Shown here piece after piece: positions 52,785 through 61,543 of a DNA stretch of 64,000 bases; within the stretch, counting starts at the first letter, position 1, and every line of letters begins with the position of its first letter. The notes under the pieces are model-generated. The model was not told the DNA's origin and ran no database searches. It saw only the letters and a list, made by a program, of their open reading frames with translations. Source of the stretch: Thermocatellispora tengchongensis (GTDB taxonomy: Bacteria > Actinomycetota > Actinomycetes > Streptosporangiales > Streptosporangiaceae); NCBI RefSeq assembly GCF_014202315.1, contig NZ_JACHGN010000010.1, positions 1-64,000 on the forward strand, in the 5' to 3' direction. The position numbers and the translations under genes are program-made.

Positions 52785-52790
52785 TAGACT
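52785..52790 (+). promoter_or_regulatory. -10 element of the TetR gene
   Basis: TAGACT ends seven bases before the GTG at 52798; leaderless start likely. It lies directly beside the last operator repeat. Confidence 0.45.
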
Positions 52791-52797
52791 GTGGGCC

Positions 52798-53487
52798 GTG
52801 ACATCCGAGAACGGCGCCGTTCCGGTGTGGGCGCGTCCGCCCGCCGGGCGCCGGACGACGCTGAGCCGCGAGGCGATCGTGGCCGCGGCGGTGGCCGTCG
52901 CCGACGCCGAGGGGCTGGCCGCGGTCTCGATCCGCCGTGTCGCCGCCGAGCTGGGCGCCCGCGCGATGAGCCTGTACACCTACATCGAGCGCAAGGAGGA
53001 CCTCCTCGACCTGATGGCCGACGAGGTCATCGCGGAGGCCCACGTCGCCGAGCCGCTGCCGTCCGACTGGCGCGAGGCCACCATGACCATCGCCCGGAGC
53101 GAGCGCGCCGCCGTCCGCCACCACCCCTGGCTGGTCGAGCTGATCTCCCGGCGCGAGGCCGTCGGGCCCAACGGGCTGCGCCACCTGGAGCAGTCCGTGG
53201 CCGCGCTGAGCGGGCTCGGCCTGGACCGCGCCGCCACCCTGCGCATCCTCGCCGCCGTCGGCGACTACACCCGCGGCTTCATCCTGCGCGAGCACAACGC
53301 CGCCGACCCCCGGCGCACCGCCGCGGTGGACCGCTACTTCAAAGAGCGCGTCGGCACCGGCGCCTACCCGCACCTGGAGCCGATGTTCCGCGACGGCGTC
53401 CCCGAGCAGGAGGACACCTTCGAGATCGGCCTCACCTGGCTGCTCAACGGCATCGCGGCCGGCCTGGACCGGGAGGAGTCGCCGTGA
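52798..53487 (+). CDS. TetR-family transcriptional regulator
   Basis: 229 residues. N-terminal HTH (LSREAIVAAAVAVADAEGLA, then RRVAAELGARAMSLYTYIERKEDLLDLM) and a TetR_C-type ligand domain. The LYTYIERKEDLL signature fits the class that controls divergent MFS drug exporters. GTG at 52798. The stop overlaps the next gene (GTGA). Confidence 0.9.
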   Translation: MTSENGAVPVWARPPAGRRTTLSREAIVAAAVAVADAEGLAAVSIRRVAAELGARAMSLYTYIERKEDLLDLMADEVIAEAHVAEPLPSDWREATMTIARSERAAVRHHPWLVELISRREAVGPNGLRHLEQSVAALSGLGLDRAATLRILAAVGDYTRGFILREHNAADPRRTAAVDRYFKERVGTGAYPHLEPMFRDGVPEQEDTFEIGLTWLLNGIAAGLDREESP

Positions 53488-53846
53488 ACACGCCGATCGC
53501 GGCCGTCGTCATCGCGCTCTCGCTGCTGCTCATGCTGGCGAGCCTGATCACGGCCTTCCGCAACCGGGCCATGGGCATGGTCCTGCTGATCGGCTTCTGC
53601 GTGCTCGAAGTGGCCGTGCTGGTGCAGGCCGGTGTCACCGTCGCGGCGGCCGTCGGCGGCGAGGGGCCCTCGGACAAGGTCACCCTGTACGGCTACCTGA
53701 TCGGCACCGCGCTGATCCCGCCCGCCGGGGTCGCGCTGGCCCTGGCCGAGCGCAGCCGGTGGGGCTCGGGAATCCTCGTCGTGGCCGGGTTCGCCATCGC
53801 GGTGATGACCGGCAGGCTGCTGCAGATCTGGCAGGGCACGGCATGA
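53484..53846 (+). CDS. Small integral membrane protein A
   Basis: 120 residues, four predicted helices (IAAVVIALSLLLMLASLITAF, MVLLIGFCVLEVAVLVQAGV, and two C-terminal). No characterised family recognised. The GTG overlaps the TetR stop, with GGGAGGAG upstream. It overlaps the next gene by four bases, so the three genes form one operon. Confidence 0.7.
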   Translation: MNTPIAAVVIALSLLLMLASLITAFRNRAMGMVLLIGFCVLEVAVLVQAGVTVAAAVGGEGPSDKVTLYGYLIGTALIPPAGVALALAERSRWGSGILVVAGFAIAVMTGRLLQIWQGTA

Positions 53847-54229
53847 GCACCGGCGGCGGCATCGGCACCGGCCCCGGGCGCGCGCTGATCGCGGTCTACG
53901 GGCTGTTCTCGCTGGCGGCGGGCGCGCGGGCCGGGGTGCAGATCGCCACGAGGTTCGCCGAGGCGCCGCTGGCGTACTCGCTGTCGGCGTTCGCCGCGGC
54001 GGTGTACGTCCTGCTCACGGTGGCGCTGGCCCTCGGCGCCCGGCGTACGGCGCTGGCGGCGCTCGGCGTCGAGCTGGCCGGGGTCCTGGTGATCGGCACC
54101 GCCAGCCTGGTCGATCCGGCCGCGTTCCCCGACGAGACCGTCTGGTCGGCGTACGGCAGGGGCTACCTGTTCATTCCGCTCGTGCTGCCGTTGCTCGGCC
54201 TTTACTGGCTGCTGCGCCCCCGCCGGTAG
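53843..54229 (+). CDS. Small integral membrane protein B
   Basis: 128 residues with three or four helices (ALIAVYGLFSLAAGARAGVQ, VYVLLTVALALGARRTALAAL, YLFIPLVLPLLGLYWLL) and a conserved-looking loop DPAAFPDETVWSAYGRGY. Function unknown; such genes are frequently paired with protein A-type genes in actinomycetes. ATG overlapping the upstream stop (ATGA). Confidence 0.7.
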   Translation: MSTGGGIGTGPGRALIAVYGLFSLAAGARAGVQIATRFAEAPLAYSLSAFAAAVYVLLTVALALGARRTALAALGVELAGVLVIGTASLVDPAAFPDETVWSAYGRGYLFIPLVLPLLGLYWLLRPRR

Positions 54230-54332
54230 CGCGCCCACGGGCGATCCGGAGGTTTCCGTTCTCCTCTCTCGGGCAGCGGAGGGTCTCAACCCCAACAGAG
54301 GGTCAAGTCCCGACGGAGGGTGGAAATCCCAG

Positions 54333-54992
54333 ATGAGTTTCATCGAACACTCGGTTGACCTGCGCGTGCCCGTGCGCACCGCGTACGACCAGTGGACGCA
54401 GTTCGAGAGCTTCCCGGAGTTCATGGAAGGCGTCGAGTCGGTCAAGCAGCTCGACGACGCGCGTACCGCCTGGGCGGCCGAGATCGCCGGCGTGCGCCGC
54501 GAGTTCGAGGCCGAGATCACCGAGCAGCGCCCGGACGAGCTGATCTCCTGGCGCTCGCTCGACCGTCCCCGCCACACCGGCGTGGTGACGTTCGACAAGC
54601 TCGACGACTCGACCTGCCGGGTCACGCTGCGCATGGAGTACGACCCCGAGGGCTTCGCGGAGACGGCGGGCGACTGGCTGCAGATCGTGCGCATGCGCGT
54701 CCGCGGCGACGTGGAGCGCTTCAAGCGCTTCATCGAGTCCCGCGGCCGTGAGACCGGGGCCTGGCGCGGCGAGATCCCCGGCGACGCCCGTACCAACCCC
54801 GGCACGCCGACCAACCCCGGCACGCCGGCCGCCCCCGGCACGGCGGCAACCCCTGGCGCGGCGACTCCGCAGGGCTACGGCCCGCAGGACCACGTGCCCG
54901 GCACCGGCGTCCCCCCGGCGCCGGCCCCGCGGTCCTGGACCGGCCGCAACCCGGGCGACGACCCGCCGGCCGTCCCGAACCCCCGGGTCTGA
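54333..54992 (+). CDS. SRPBCC (START-like) family protein with Pro/Gly tail
   Basis: 219 residues. The first 150 form a polyketide-cyclase/dehydrase-like SRPBCC fold (SVDLRVPVRTAYDQWTQFESFPEFM, GVVTFDKLDDSTCRVTLRM), a hydrophobic ligand pocket of unknown use. The rest is a disordered tail with NPGTP and APGTA repeats. ATG at 54333 with GGAGGGTGGA upstream. Followed by a strong terminator. Confidence 0.85.
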   Translation: MSFIEHSVDLRVPVRTAYDQWTQFESFPEFMEGVESVKQLDDARTAWAAEIAGVRREFEAEITEQRPDELISWRSLDRPRHTGVVTFDKLDDSTCRVTLRMEYDPEGFAETAGDWLQIVRMRVRGDVERFKRFIESRGRETGAWRGEIPGDARTNPGTPTNPGTPAAPGTAATPGAATPQGYGPQDHVPGTGVPPAPAPRSWTGRNPGDDPPAVPNPRV

Positions 54993-55047
54993 TCCCCCCT
55001 GACAGGCTGCGCCGGGTGCCGAAAGGGCCCCGCACCCGGTGAGCCCC

Positions 55048-55095
55048 GTGGCCACGGCCGCCCCGTCCGATACGGGCGCGGCCGTGGCCGTTTTC
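55048..55095 (+). terminator. Terminator after the SRPBCC gene
   Basis: GGCCACGGCCGC / GCGGCCGTGGCC arms, with further CCCG/CGGG pairing inside, followed by GTTTTC. Confidence 0.85.
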
Positions 55096-55190
55096 ACGCA
55101 CCGCACCGTCTGCCCCCAATGCGTGGGTCATGTGGGGGTCAGGAACAATCTCACCGTTCGCTCCTGTTATGGTGAAGGTCATCCGCTACT

Positions 55191-55207
55191 CATCCCATCA
55201 TGGGATG
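55191..55207 (+). promoter_or_regulatory. Operator-like palindrome before the MFS gene
   Basis: CATCCCA-TCA-TGGGATG, perfect 7-bp arms, followed by TTTTT. TGTTAT at 55165-55170 could be a -10, which would put the palindrome just after the transcription start, a repressor-type position. A short terminator or attenuator is an alternative reading. Confidence 0.55.
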
Positions 55208-55250
55208 TTTTTCTGGACGATGATCGACAACAGGGAGGATCGGGCCCGGC

Positions 55251-56468
55251 ATGAGCGTGCTCACCTATGGGGCATCAGGACGTACCAGGTCGTTCGCGTG
55301 GTTGCTCGTGCTGGGGATCGTGCTCGCCTCGCTGAACCTGCGTACCGCGGTGACCAGCGTCGGGCCGTTGCTGGAGCAGATCTCCACCGCGCTCGGCCTG
55401 ACCGGGGTGACCACGGGGCTGCTCACCACGCTGCCCGTGCTCTGCTTCGCCACCGTCGGCGCGATGACCCCGTCCCTCGCGCGCCGCATCGGCGAGCACC
55501 GCCTGCTGCTGGCCGCGCTGCTCGCGCTCGGCGTGGGCCTGCTGGTGCGGGCGGTGGTCGAGTCGGCGACGGTGTTCCTGCTCAGCAGCGCCCTGGCGCT
55601 GTCGGGCGGCGCGGTCGGCAACGTGCTGATCCCGACGCTGATCAAGCGCCACTTCCCGGGCCGGGCCGGCACGATGACCACCGTCTACACCACCGCCCTG
55701 GCCGTGGGCACCATGCTCGCCGCCGCGGCCACCGTGCCGATCGAGCGCGCCGCCGACGGCAACTGGCACGTCGCGCTCGGCGTGTGGGCCGCGCTGGCGG
55801 CGGTGTCCGCGCTGCCGTGGCTGGTGCTGCTGCGCCGCGAGCCCGCCCGCGTCACCGCCGGCGAAGGGGCGCGCGACCTCGGCCCGCGCGCGCTCTTGCG
55901 CAGCCGCCTCGCCTGGGCCGTCGCCGGGTACTTCGGCGCCCAGTCGCTGCTGGCCTACGTGATGTTCGGCTGGCTGTCGCAGATGCTGCTGGACAAGGGG
56001 TTCACGGCCGGTCAGGCCGGGATCGCGCTGGCGGTGTTCACCGGCCTCGGCATCCCGGTCTCCCTCGCCGTGCCTCCGCTCACCGCACGTTTCGCCGACC
56101 AGCGGCCCCTGGTGACCGCCTTCGCCGCCCTGTACGTCGTGGGATTCGCCGGCCTCTGGCTCGCCCCCGGCAACACCGCCATGGTCTGGGTGGTGCTGAT
56201 CGGGATCGCCATGGGCTCCTTCCCGCTGGCGCTGACCATGCTCGCGCTGCGCACCCGCACCCCCGAGGCCACCGCCGCGCTGTCGGCGTTCGGGCAGAGC
56301 ATCGGCTACCTGATCGCGGGCGCGGGCCCGCTGCTCGTCGGCGTCCTGTACGCCGCCACCGGCGGCTGGGCGGTGACCTTCGTGCTGCTGTTCGTGATCA
56401 CCGCGGCCCAGCTCACCACCGGCTGGTACGCGGGCCGCGACCGCCGCCTGGAGGACGAGCGCGCCTGA
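55251..56468 (+). CDS. MFS transporter, CynX/NimT type
   Basis: 405 residues with 12 helices. ASLNLRTAVTSVGPLLEQI near the N-terminus is typical of the CynX/NimT (cyanate / 2-nitroimidazole) branch. The natural substrate is unknown. ATG at 55251 with GGGAGG upstream. In many actinomycetes a GntR regulator neighbours this transporter, but none is present here. Confidence 0.9.
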   Translation: MSVLTYGASGRTRSFAWLLVLGIVLASLNLRTAVTSVGPLLEQISTALGLTGVTTGLLTTLPVLCFATVGAMTPSLARRIGEHRLLLAALLALGVGLLVRAVVESATVFLLSSALALSGGAVGNVLIPTLIKRHFPGRAGTMTTVYTTALAVGTMLAAAATVPIERAADGNWHVALGVWAALAAVSALPWLVLLRREPARVTAGEGARDLGPRALLRSRLAWAVAGYFGAQSLLAYVMFGWLSQMLLDKGFTAGQAGIALAVFTGLGIPVSLAVPPLTARFADQRPLVTAFAALYVVGFAGLWLAPGNTAMVWVVLIGIAMGSFPLALTMLALRTRTPEATAALSAFGQSIGYLIAGAGPLLVGVLYAATGGWAVTFVLLFVITAAQLTTGWYAGRDRRLEDERA

Positions 56469-56471
56469 TCG

Positions 56472-57257
56472 TCACTCCCGCTCCTCGCCGCCGGGGGGCC
56501 GGTGGCCGAGCCGCTCCGACAGCGAGCGCGCGCCGCGGCGTACTAAATCGCCCCATTCCCGGCGGCGGCGGGAGTCCCAGCGCAGGATCGGCACCGAGAT
56601 GCTCAGCGCCGCCACCATCGCCCCGGTGTGGTCGTGGACCGGCGCGGCCACGCAGTTGACGGCTTCGTTGGACTCGCACTCGTCGTAGGCCAGGCCCTCC
56701 CGGCGGATCTCGGCCAGCTCCGTGCGCAGCAGCTCCGGCGAGGTGATGCTGCGCGCGGTCATCGCGGTCATCTCGCGGTCGGGCGGGTAGCACGCGTCCA
56801 GCGCCTGCGGGCTCAGACCGGACAGGAGCATCTTGCCGACCCCGGTGCAGTGCGCGGGCAGGCGGCGGCCGACCGCCGAGACCATGCGCACCGGGTGGGT
56901 GCTGTCCACCTTGGCGATGTAGACCACCTCGGCGCCGTCGAGCACCGCCGCGTGCACGGTCTCGTCGCAGCTCGCCGCGATCTCCCGCGCGGCGACCAGC
57001 GCCTCGTGCGCCAGGTCGAGCTGCTCGGCGAAGACGTTGCCGAGCTGGAACAGGCGCATGCCCAGCCGGTAGCGGGTCGGCTGGCCGGGCTCGGCCGTCA
57101 GGTACGCCCGGTCGGCCAGCGTGGTCACCAGCTCGTGCACGGTCGTACGGGGCAGCCCGGTCAGCTCGGTGATCTGCGACGCGGAGCGCGCCTTGCCGTC
57201 GAGGAAGAGCTCCAGGATGTCCAGGGCGCGGGACACGGCGGGAACAGCGCGGCCCAT
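56472..57257 (-). CDS. IclR-family transcriptional regulator
   Basis: 261 residues. N-terminal winged HTH (AVSRALDILELFLDGKARSA, ITELTGLPRTTVHELVTTLA) and a C-terminal effector domain (LPAHCTGVGKMLLSGL, ECESNEAVNCVAAPVHDHTG). ATG at 57257, with AGGAGT just upstream. Divergent from the sugar ABC operon, whose promoter region has three related palindromes, so it probably represses that operon and itself. Confidence 0.93.
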   Translation of the reverse strand: MGRAVPAVSRALDILELFLDGKARSASQITELTGLPRTTVHELVTTLADRAYLTAEPGQPTRYRLGMRLFQLGNVFAEQLDLAHEALVAAREIAASCDETVHAAVLDGAEVVYIAKVDSTHPVRMVSAVGRRLPAHCTGVGKMLLSGLSPQALDACYPPDREMTAMTARSITSPELLRTELAEIRREGLAYDECESNEAVNCVAAPVHDHTGAMVAALSISVPILRWDSRRRREWGDLVRRGARSLSERLGHRPPGGEERE

Positions 57258-57283
57258 TCGCACTCCTAAAGGCGAGAGTTGTT

Positions 57284-57313
57284 CGAAATTTCGTACAGTG
57301 ACCGAAATTTCGG
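57284..57313 (+). promoter_or_regulatory. Two upstream IclR-type operators
   Basis: CGAAATTTCG (57284-57293) and CCGAAATTTCGG (57302-57313), perfect palindromes 19 bases apart centre to centre. They lie upstream of the forward -35 box and close to the IclR gene start. Confidence 0.65.
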
Positions 57314-57321
57314 CTGAAGTG

Positions 57322-57350
57322 TTGACCGTCCGATCTGTCGGTTTTACAGT
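57322..57350 (+). promoter_or_regulatory. Promoter of the sugar-uptake operon
   Basis: TTGACC (57322-57327), a 17-base spacer, TACAGT (57345-57350). The predicted start is near 57357. Confidence 0.7.
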
Positions 57351-57370
57351 CTCGGCAACTTCTCGCATCG

Positions 57371-57388
57371 TGTCCGAAATATCGGACA
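57371..57388 (+). promoter_or_regulatory. Downstream IclR-type operator
   Basis: TGTCCGA-AATA-TCGGACA, perfect 7-bp arms sharing the CCGAAAT core with the two upstream sites. Placed about 15-30 bases after the predicted start site, where binding would block transcription. Confidence 0.65.
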
Positions 57389-57459
57389 AACGCCAGGGCT
57401 TCCTGGCCATGATCAGGTGGAGGCGATCGGTGCTGCGTCGCACGTCAGGACAGCTCGCG

Positions 57460-58365
57460 ATGGACCGGCTCGGCTACCCCACGCCGTCGGCCCCGGTGCC
57501 CGGCTCGCCCCTCGCCTTCCCCGACGGCGGGACCTGGCGTACCGAGGTGCCGTCCTGCGAGGGGCCCGCGGTCCTTGAGGCGGTGCTCGCGGAAAGCGCT
57601 CGCCTGGAGGTGCCGATCCACCGCGTCAGCCAGGGCAGCGGCGTGTGGATGCTCACCGACGCCGAGATCGGCGAGATGGTCTCGGTCTGCGCCGAGGCGG
57701 GCGTCGAGCTGTGCCTGTTCCTCGGCCCTCGCGGCACCTGGGGCCCCGGCTCCGTGCCCGTCGCCGGGCCCCGCGCCCGCGGCCGGGACCAGGTCGCCGG
57801 GTGCCTCGACGACGCCCGGCGCGCGGTGGACCTCGGCGTACGCTGCCTGCTCGTCGCCGACGAGGGCGTGCTGTGGGCGCTGCACCGCATGCGCGAGGCC
57901 GGCGAGCTGCCCGCGGACGCCACCTTCAAGGTCTCCGCGCTGGTCGGCCCGGTCAACCCGGTGACGTTCGCCCTGTGGGAGCACCTCGGCGCCGACTCCG
58001 TCAACGTGCCCAGCGACCTGACCATCGCCGAGCTCGCCGACATGCGCGCCGCCGCCCGCGTGCCGATGGACTTCTACGTCGAGGCCCCCGACGGCCTCGG
58101 CGGGCACGTGCGGCTGGGCGACGCCGCCGAGCTGATACGCTGCGGCGCGCCCGTCTACCTGAAGTTCGGGCTGCGCAACGCGCCCGACATCTACCCCGCG
58201 GGCGACCACCTGCGCCACGTAGCCGTGAGCAGCGGCCGGGAGCGCGTACGGCGGGGTCGCCTCATCCTCGACGCCCTGGCCCGGCTCGGCGCCGCCGACG
58301 GCATGTCGCCGCTCGGCTCCCGGATGCCCGGCAAGCTCACCCGGTTCGCCGAGGTGACCCCATGA
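57460..58365 (+). CDS. Protein of unknown function, TIM-barrel-like, in sugar-uptake operon
   Basis: 301 residues. I do not recognise the family with confidence. Alternating beta/alpha segments (VSQGSGVWMLTDAEIGEMVSVCAEAGVELCLFLGPRG, GVRCLLVADEGVLWALH, ADSVNVPSDLTIAELADMRAA, VPMDFYVEAPDG) suggest a TIM barrel enzyme, possibly acting on the imported sugar. It is the first gene of the operon, 9 bases before the binding-protein gene. The ATG at 57460 is chosen for AGGA nine bases upstream; ATG 57409 is an alternative. Confidence 0.6.
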   Translation: MDRLGYPTPSAPVPGSPLAFPDGGTWRTEVPSCEGPAVLEAVLAESARLEVPIHRVSQGSGVWMLTDAEIGEMVSVCAEAGVELCLFLGPRGTWGPGSVPVAGPRARGRDQVAGCLDDARRAVDLGVRCLLVADEGVLWALHRMREAGELPADATFKVSALVGPVNPVTFALWEHLGADSVNVPSDLTIAELADMRAAARVPMDFYVEAPDGLGGHVRLGDAAELIRCGAPVYLKFGLRNAPDIYPAGDHLRHVAVSSGRERVRRGRLILDALARLGAADGMSPLGSRMPGKLTRFAEVTP

Positions 58366-58374
58366 GGAGGCCAC

Positions 58375-59661
58375 GTGAATGACCGACCACCCACAAGGCG
58401 GGCGGTGCTGGGCGCCGCGCTCGCTCTGGGAGCGCTGCCGCTGAACGGCTGCGGCGGCGGCGCCCGTACCGAGATCCGTTACTGGAACCTCTTCGGCGGC
58501 GGCGACGGCGTGCTGATGCTGAAGATGCAGGACGACTTCCGGGCGAAGAACCCCGACATCGACCTCGAAGCGGTCACCCTCGCCTGGGGCGCGCCGTACT
58601 ACACCAAACTCGCCATGGCCGCCGCGGGCGGGCGCGGCCCCGACGTCGCCATCCTGCACCTGGCCCGGATGCCCGGCTACCCCGCCGGCCACCTCCTCGA
58701 CGCCTTCGACGAGGAGCTGATGGCCGAGGTCGGCCTGCGCACGTCGCAGTTCCCGCCCGGCCTGCTCGAACGCGCCACCGTCGGCGGCAGGCTGTACGCG
58801 CTCCCGCTCGACGTCCACCCGTTCGTCATGTACTACAACACCGACCTGGCCGGGAAGGCCGGCCTGCTCGGCGCCGACGGCGAGCTCGCCCCGCTGACCG
58901 GCCCCGACCAGGTGGCCGAGGCGTTCGCCAAGGCCAAGGCGGTCACCGGCAGGTACGGCCTGTCGCTGGACAACCTCGACGTGCAGCCCTGGCGGCTGTT
59001 CTGGGGGCTGTACCGGCAGCTCGACGGCGCCATGGAACTGCCGCCCGGCGGCACGGTCGGCATCGACGACGCCAAGGCGATCCGGGCCCTGGAGTACATG
59101 CGCCGCCTCACCGCCGAGGGCCTGGCCACCGAGGGCGTCGACTACCCCGGCGCCATCGCCTCCTTCATCAACGGCGAGGCGGCCTTCCACTGGAACGGCG
59201 GCTGGGAGGTCGCCACCTTCACCGCCGCCGGGCTGCCGTACAGCATGACCAGGTTCCCGAACATCTTCGGCAACGGGCGCACCGCGGGCGACTCGCACGT
59301 GTTCGTGCTGCCGCACCAGCGCGTACGCGACCCCGAGCGCACCAGGGCGAGCTACCGGCTCATCGCCCACATGCTCAAGACCAGCGTCACCTGGGGCAGC
59401 GCGGGACACGTGCCCGCGTACCAGCCGATCCTCGGCACGCCCGAATACCTCGCGCTCAAGCCGCAGTCGGAGTACCGCGACGTCACCCCGGACGTCCAGC
59501 TCGACCCGCCCGCCTGGTTCAGCGGCTCCGGCTCCGACTTCCAGAACCAGGGCGGCGCCGCCTTCCAGGGCGTGCTCAGCGGCGAGCTCACGCCCGAGGA
59601 GGGCCTGGCCCGGTTCAAGGCCGCGGTGAACAAGCTCCTGACCACCCTCAGCCCCGTCTGA
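58375..59661 (+). CDS. Sugar ABC transporter substrate-binding lipoprotein
   Basis: 428 residues. Signal TRRAVLGAALALGALPLNGC with twin Arg and a lipobox Cys, so a Tat-type lipoprotein is likely. The body is a cluster-1 (CUT1) binding protein: RYWNLFGGGDG, PDVAILHLARM, LYALPLDVHPFVMYYNTDL, and a GEAAFHWNGGWE loop near the binding site. GTG at 58375 with GAGGAGG upstream. Confidence 0.92.
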   Translation: MNDRPPTRRAVLGAALALGALPLNGCGGGARTEIRYWNLFGGGDGVLMLKMQDDFRAKNPDIDLEAVTLAWGAPYYTKLAMAAAGGRGPDVAILHLARMPGYPAGHLLDAFDEELMAEVGLRTSQFPPGLLERATVGGRLYALPLDVHPFVMYYNTDLAGKAGLLGADGELAPLTGPDQVAEAFAKAKAVTGRYGLSLDNLDVQPWRLFWGLYRQLDGAMELPPGGTVGIDDAKAIRALEYMRRLTAEGLATEGVDYPGAIASFINGEAAFHWNGGWEVATFTAAGLPYSMTRFPNIFGNGRTAGDSHVFVLPHQRVRDPERTRASYRLIAHMLKTSVTWGSAGHVPAYQPILGTPEYLALKPQSEYRDVTPDVQLDPPAWFSGSGSDFQNQGGAAFQGVLSGELTPEEGLARFKAAVNKLLTTLSPV

Positions 59662-59676
59662 CGAGGACCCGAGACC

Positions 59677-60615
59677 ATGGCGACGATCACCGCACCCACC
59701 CCCGCGCCCGCCACCACCCCGGCCGGGCGCAGGCTCCCGCCGTGGCGGCGCGTCCCCGCCGGGCTGCTGTTCACCCTCCCCTTCCTCGTCTTCTACGTGG
59801 CCTTCCTGGTCTGGCCCACCCTCTCGGCGCTCTACCTGAGCTTCTTCAACGAAAGCCTCACCGGCACCCGCGGCGAATGGGTCGGCCTGGCCAACTGGGC
59901 CGAGATGTTCGGCGACTCGGCCATGTGGGCCTCCTTCGGCAACACCCTGTACTTCACCCTGCTCACCACGCCGCCGCTGGTGGTGCTCGGCCTGGTCATG
60001 GCGCTGCTCACCAACCGCGCCATGCCACTGCGGTGGCTGTGGCGGATGTCGTTCTTCGCGCCGTTCCTGCTGCCGGCCAGCGTCGTCGCGCTGATCTGGA
60101 TCTGGCTGTTCCAGCCCGGCTTCGGCCTGGTCAACGACACGCTCACCCGGATCGGCCTGGCCGAGCTGGGCTGGCTCACCGAGCCCGAACTCGCCATGGT
60201 CTCCGTCGCCATCGCCACCGTCTGGTGGACCGTCGGCTTCAACTACCTGCTCTACCTGGCCGCCCTGCAGCAGATCCCGCAACACCTGTACGACGCCGCC
60301 GCCATCGACGGCGCCGGATGGTGGCAGCGGCTGCGCTCGGTCACGCTGCCCATGCTCCGGCGCACCACCGGCCTGGTGATCGTGCTGCAGATCCTCGCCT
60401 CGCTGCGCGTGTTCGACCAGATCTACCTGCTCTACCAGGGCACCGGCGGCCCCGGCTTCGCCGCCCGGCCGATCCTGGAGCACGTCTACACCACGGCCTT
60501 CACCAACTTCAGGTTCGGGTACGCCTCGGCGATCTCCACCTTCTTCTTCGCGCTGATCGTGGCGGTGTCGGCCGTACAGCTCAAGCTCTTCGCGAGAAAG
60601 GGCCCGGACCGGTGA
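59677..60615 (+). CDS. Sugar ABC transporter permease (MalF type)
   Basis: 312 residues with six helices and the EAA loop YDAAAIDGAGWWQRLRSVTLPML that contacts the ATPase. N-terminal Pro-rich cytoplasmic segment. The stop overlaps the start of the second permease (GTGA). Confidence 0.93.
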   Translation: MATITAPTPAPATTPAGRRLPPWRRVPAGLLFTLPFLVFYVAFLVWPTLSALYLSFFNESLTGTRGEWVGLANWAEMFGDSAMWASFGNTLYFTLLTTPPLVVLGLVMALLTNRAMPLRWLWRMSFFAPFLLPASVVALIWIWLFQPGFGLVNDTLTRIGLAELGWLTEPELAMVSVAIATVWWTVGFNYLLYLAALQQIPQHLYDAAAIDGAGWWQRLRSVTLPMLRRTTGLVIVLQILASLRVFDQIYLLYQGTGGPGFAARPILEHVYTTAFTNFRFGYASAISTFFFALIVAVSAVQLKLFARKGPDR

Positions 60616-61472
60616 CGACGACGACCGCACCCCCGCCCGCCACCCACTGGGCCACCCGCGCCTGGAACGCCGCCGGGCTGATCGTCACCGCGATCATCGC
60701 CCTGCTCTGGCTCGCGCCGCTGCTGTGGGCCGCCAACACCGCGTTCAAACCGGAGGGCGAGACCACCCTCATCCCGCTCACCTGGTGGTCGGAGAACTTC
60801 ACCTGGGAGGCGTTCGAGAAGACCTTCATCCAGAGCAACATGCTGCGCTGGTTCCTCAACAGCACCGTGGTCGCGGTCGGCGTCACCGCCCTGGTCCTGA
60901 TCACCGCGGCCATGGCGGCGTACGGGTTCTCGCGCACCCGCTTCCGCGGCAAGGGCGCGGTCTTCGCCTTCGTCGTCGCCGGCGTCATGGTCCCACCGCA
61001 GGTGCTCGTCGTGCCCCTGTACGACGAGATGCTCGCCCTCGGCCTGGTGGACACCTACTGGGCCATGATCCTGCCCCAGGTCGCCGCCCCCGTGATGGTC
61101 TTCATCCTGAAGAAGTTCTTCGACGGCATCCCGCACGAACTGGAGGAGGCCGCCCGCGTGGACGGCGCCTCGCAGTGGCGGATCTTCTGGCAGGTGGTGC
61201 TCCCGCTCTCCCGCCCCGCCCTGGCCGCCGTGGGCATCTTCACCTTCATCTTCACCTGGAACAACTTCTTCTGGCCGTTCCTGGCCGTCTCCGACCCCGA
61301 CCTGATGACCATCCCCGTCGGCCTGGCCACCATCCAGAGCTCCTACGGCCTGCGCTACGCCCAGATCATGGCCTCGGCCGTCCTGGGCGGCCTGCCCCTC
61401 CTGATCGCCTACGTCTTCTTCCAGCGCAACATCATCCGCTCGATAGCCCACACCGGCCTCAGCGGCACATGA
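60612..61472 (+). CDS. Sugar ABC transporter permease (MalG type)
   Basis: 286 residues with six helices and the EAA loop EEAARVDGASQWRIFWQVVLPLSRP. GTG at 60612. The operon ends here without an ATPase gene; actinomycete CUT1 importers usually borrow a shared MsiK-like ATPase encoded elsewhere. Confidence 0.93.
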   Translation: MTTTTAPPPATHWATRAWNAAGLIVTAIIALLWLAPLLWAANTAFKPEGETTLIPLTWWSENFTWEAFEKTFIQSNMLRWFLNSTVVAVGVTALVLITAAMAAYGFSRTRFRGKGAVFAFVVAGVMVPPQVLVVPLYDEMLALGLVDTYWAMILPQVAAPVMVFILKKFFDGIPHELEEAARVDGASQWRIFWQVVLPLSRPALAAVGIFTFIFTWNNFFWPFLAVSDPDLMTIPVGLATIQSSYGLRYAQIMASAVLGGLPLLIAYVFFQRNIIRSIAHTGLSGT

Positions 61473-61543
61473 CCCCCACCCCCTCGCCCCGATAACCGAT
61501 TCTGCGCCAGGCCCCCGACTCCGATACACTTCTCCCATCGCAC

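Noticed and set aside
57445-60630. 1061-codon minus-strand frame opposite the ABC transporter operon
   Set aside because: Antisense to four well-supported genes with coupled starts; composition is that of a GC shadow.
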